A stretch of DNA of 6,831 nt from Actinomycetes bacterium. Lineage in GTDB: Bacteria > Actinomycetota > Actinomycetes > Propionibacteriales > Propionibacteriaceae. The DNA lies in contig JAJYQH010000135.1 in NCBI GenBank assembly GCA_021794705.1, positions 1-6,831 on the forward strand, given 5' to 3'. The notes under the pieces are model-generated. The model did no database searches. It saw only the letters and a program-made list of their open reading frames with translations, and had not been told where the DNA came from. Both the position numbers and the translations under genes were made by a program. Below, in pieces: positions 6,087 to 6,831 of this stretch (its first letter is position 1; every line of letters starts with the position of its first letter).

Positions 6087-6831
6087 TCAGCCCTTCAGCT
6101 CGGTGGCGACGTACGAGCGGATCGCCGAGTAGTCGTAGGTGCCGGCGGTGGGCACGAGCACGTCACCGAGGGACGCGCTGCGGTAGTCGCCGAGCAGCAG
6201 GTGGTCGCTCTTCCCACGGATGCTGAGGCTCGTGATGCCGGAGGTCGAGCCCTTCGTCAACTGGTACAGCCGGCTCACCTGCCCGACGGTGAGGTCGGTA
6301 CGCAGGTTGGCCGACAGCGTGTCGAAGATCTTCACGAGGTTCACCGGGTTGGCCAGTTCGGCGCTGCCCTTCGCCTTGGCGATGAGGGCGGCGATGATCT
6401 TGCGCTGGTTCGCCTGCCGGTCGAAGTCGCCGTTCGGCAGCCCGTAGGCCGTCTTCCCCGGGACCGGGTCGTTGCGGGCCCGGGCGAGCTGCAGTACCTG
6501 GTCGCCGTTGAGCTGCTGCGGCCCGTTGGGCAGCTGCAGGCCCGTGTTGGGGTCGTAGATACCCCGGGAGTCGGGGCTGGTGATATCGACCGTGATGCCG
6601 CCGACCGCGTTGACGGCGTCCTTGAGCGCCTGGTAGCCCACCAGCATGTGCTGGTCGATGTGCAGCCCGGTCACCTTCTCGACGACCGTGCCGAGGGCGT
6701 CGAGGCCCGCGGACCCCTGGCCCGCCTGCACGTAGACCTCGTTGATCTTCATGTCGGAGCCGTTGTAGTTCACGAGCAGGTCGCGCGGGACGCTGATCAG
6801 CGTGAGCTTCTTCTTCGTGACGTCCACGTGC
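6087..6831 (-). CDS. LCP (LytR-CpsA-Psr) family cell-wall polymer transferase, 3' part (5' end outside window)
   Basis: The 248 or so visible residues are most of an LCP catalytic domain up to its natural stop. LCP proteins are membrane-anchored enzymes facing the cell exterior. They move lipid-linked glycopolymers (teichoic acids, capsule or arabinogalactan-type polymers) onto peptidoglycan. Seen in order are LISVPRDLLV, MKINEVYVQAG, GLDALGTVVEKVTGLHIDQH followed by ALKDAVNAVGGITVDI, then QLNGDQVLQLARARND and NGDFDRQANQRKIIAAL. These hold the PRD aspartate/arginine and the later arginines that bind the lipid pyrophosphate in the family. The reading frame runs through the right edge (His-Val before the first listed residues), so the GTG at 6827 is an internal valine. 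The N-terminal cytoplasmic/transmembrane part is missing from view. The protein ends about 40 residues after the core, leaving no room for a LytR_C domain. The cupin gene follows after 5 nt. Confidence 0.93.
   Translation of the reverse strand, partial: HVDVTKKKLTLISVPRDLLVNYNGSDMKINEVYVQAGQGSAGLDALGTVVEKVTGLHIDQHMLVGYQALKDAVNAVGGITVDITSPDSRGIYDPNTGLQLPNGPQQLNGDQVLQLARARNDPVPGKTAYGLPNGDFDRQANQRKIIAALIAKAKGSAELANPVNLVKIFDTLSANLRTDLTVGQVSRLYQLTKGSTSGITSLSIRGKSDHLLLGDYRSASLGDVLVPTAGTYDYSAIRSYVATELKG

Noticed and set aside
6825..6827. GTG near the right edge as the start of the LCP protein
   Set aside because: The frame stays open to the window edge, and the LCP domain is already under way there (a PRD motif about 14 residues later). 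The membrane anchor must lie beyond the edge.

Overview
The window is uniformly G+C-rich (about 70% by eye, with G/C at most third codon positions). It is densely coding and carries a LytR-CpsA-Psr (LCP) cell-wall polymer ligase. Together these point to the chromosome of a high-GC actinomycete. The genus cannot be fixed from this sequence. There are no tRNA or rRNA genes, no CRISPR array, no recognisable transposase and no phage genes. No stretch over 300 bases lacks a gene.

Layout: two genes on the + strand face four genes on the - strand. On the + strand are the 3' part of an EamA/DMT-type membrane transporter (cut by the left edge) and a complete Gfo/Idh/MocA-family NAD(P)-dependent oxidoreductase. 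On the - strand, read from the right edge in transcription order, are the 3' part of an LCP-family protein (cut by the right edge), a small single-domain cupin that starts 5 nt after the LCP stop, a CLC-type chloride/proton antiporter with an acidic then proline-rich tail, and a family 3 glycoside hydrolase (beta-glucosidase type). The two strands converge at about 1620-1721.

The most striking non-coding structure lies in that convergent gap. It is a perfect 23-bp inverted repeat (1618-1640 and 1673-1695) whose left arm begins on the stop codon of the oxidoreductase gene. Its 32-nt spacer can fold into a further hairpin topped by AAAA. It could be a bidirectional terminator or a small dispersed palindromic element. 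Lesser structures are a near-identical 12-mer direct repeat upstream of the glycosidase, a 7-bp hairpin between the cupin and CLC genes, and a GC-rich hairpin plus a possible -10 box ahead of the oxidoreductase gene.

Functionally the window looks like ordinary accessory and housekeeping chromosome: sugar or glycoside handling (GH3, possibly the oxidoreductase), ion exchange (CLC), small-molecule transport (EamA), cell-wall polymer attachment (LCP) and a metal-binding cupin. Apart from the probable LCP-cupin operon, nothing ties the genes into one pathway. I did not find convincing evidence of a new multi-gene system.
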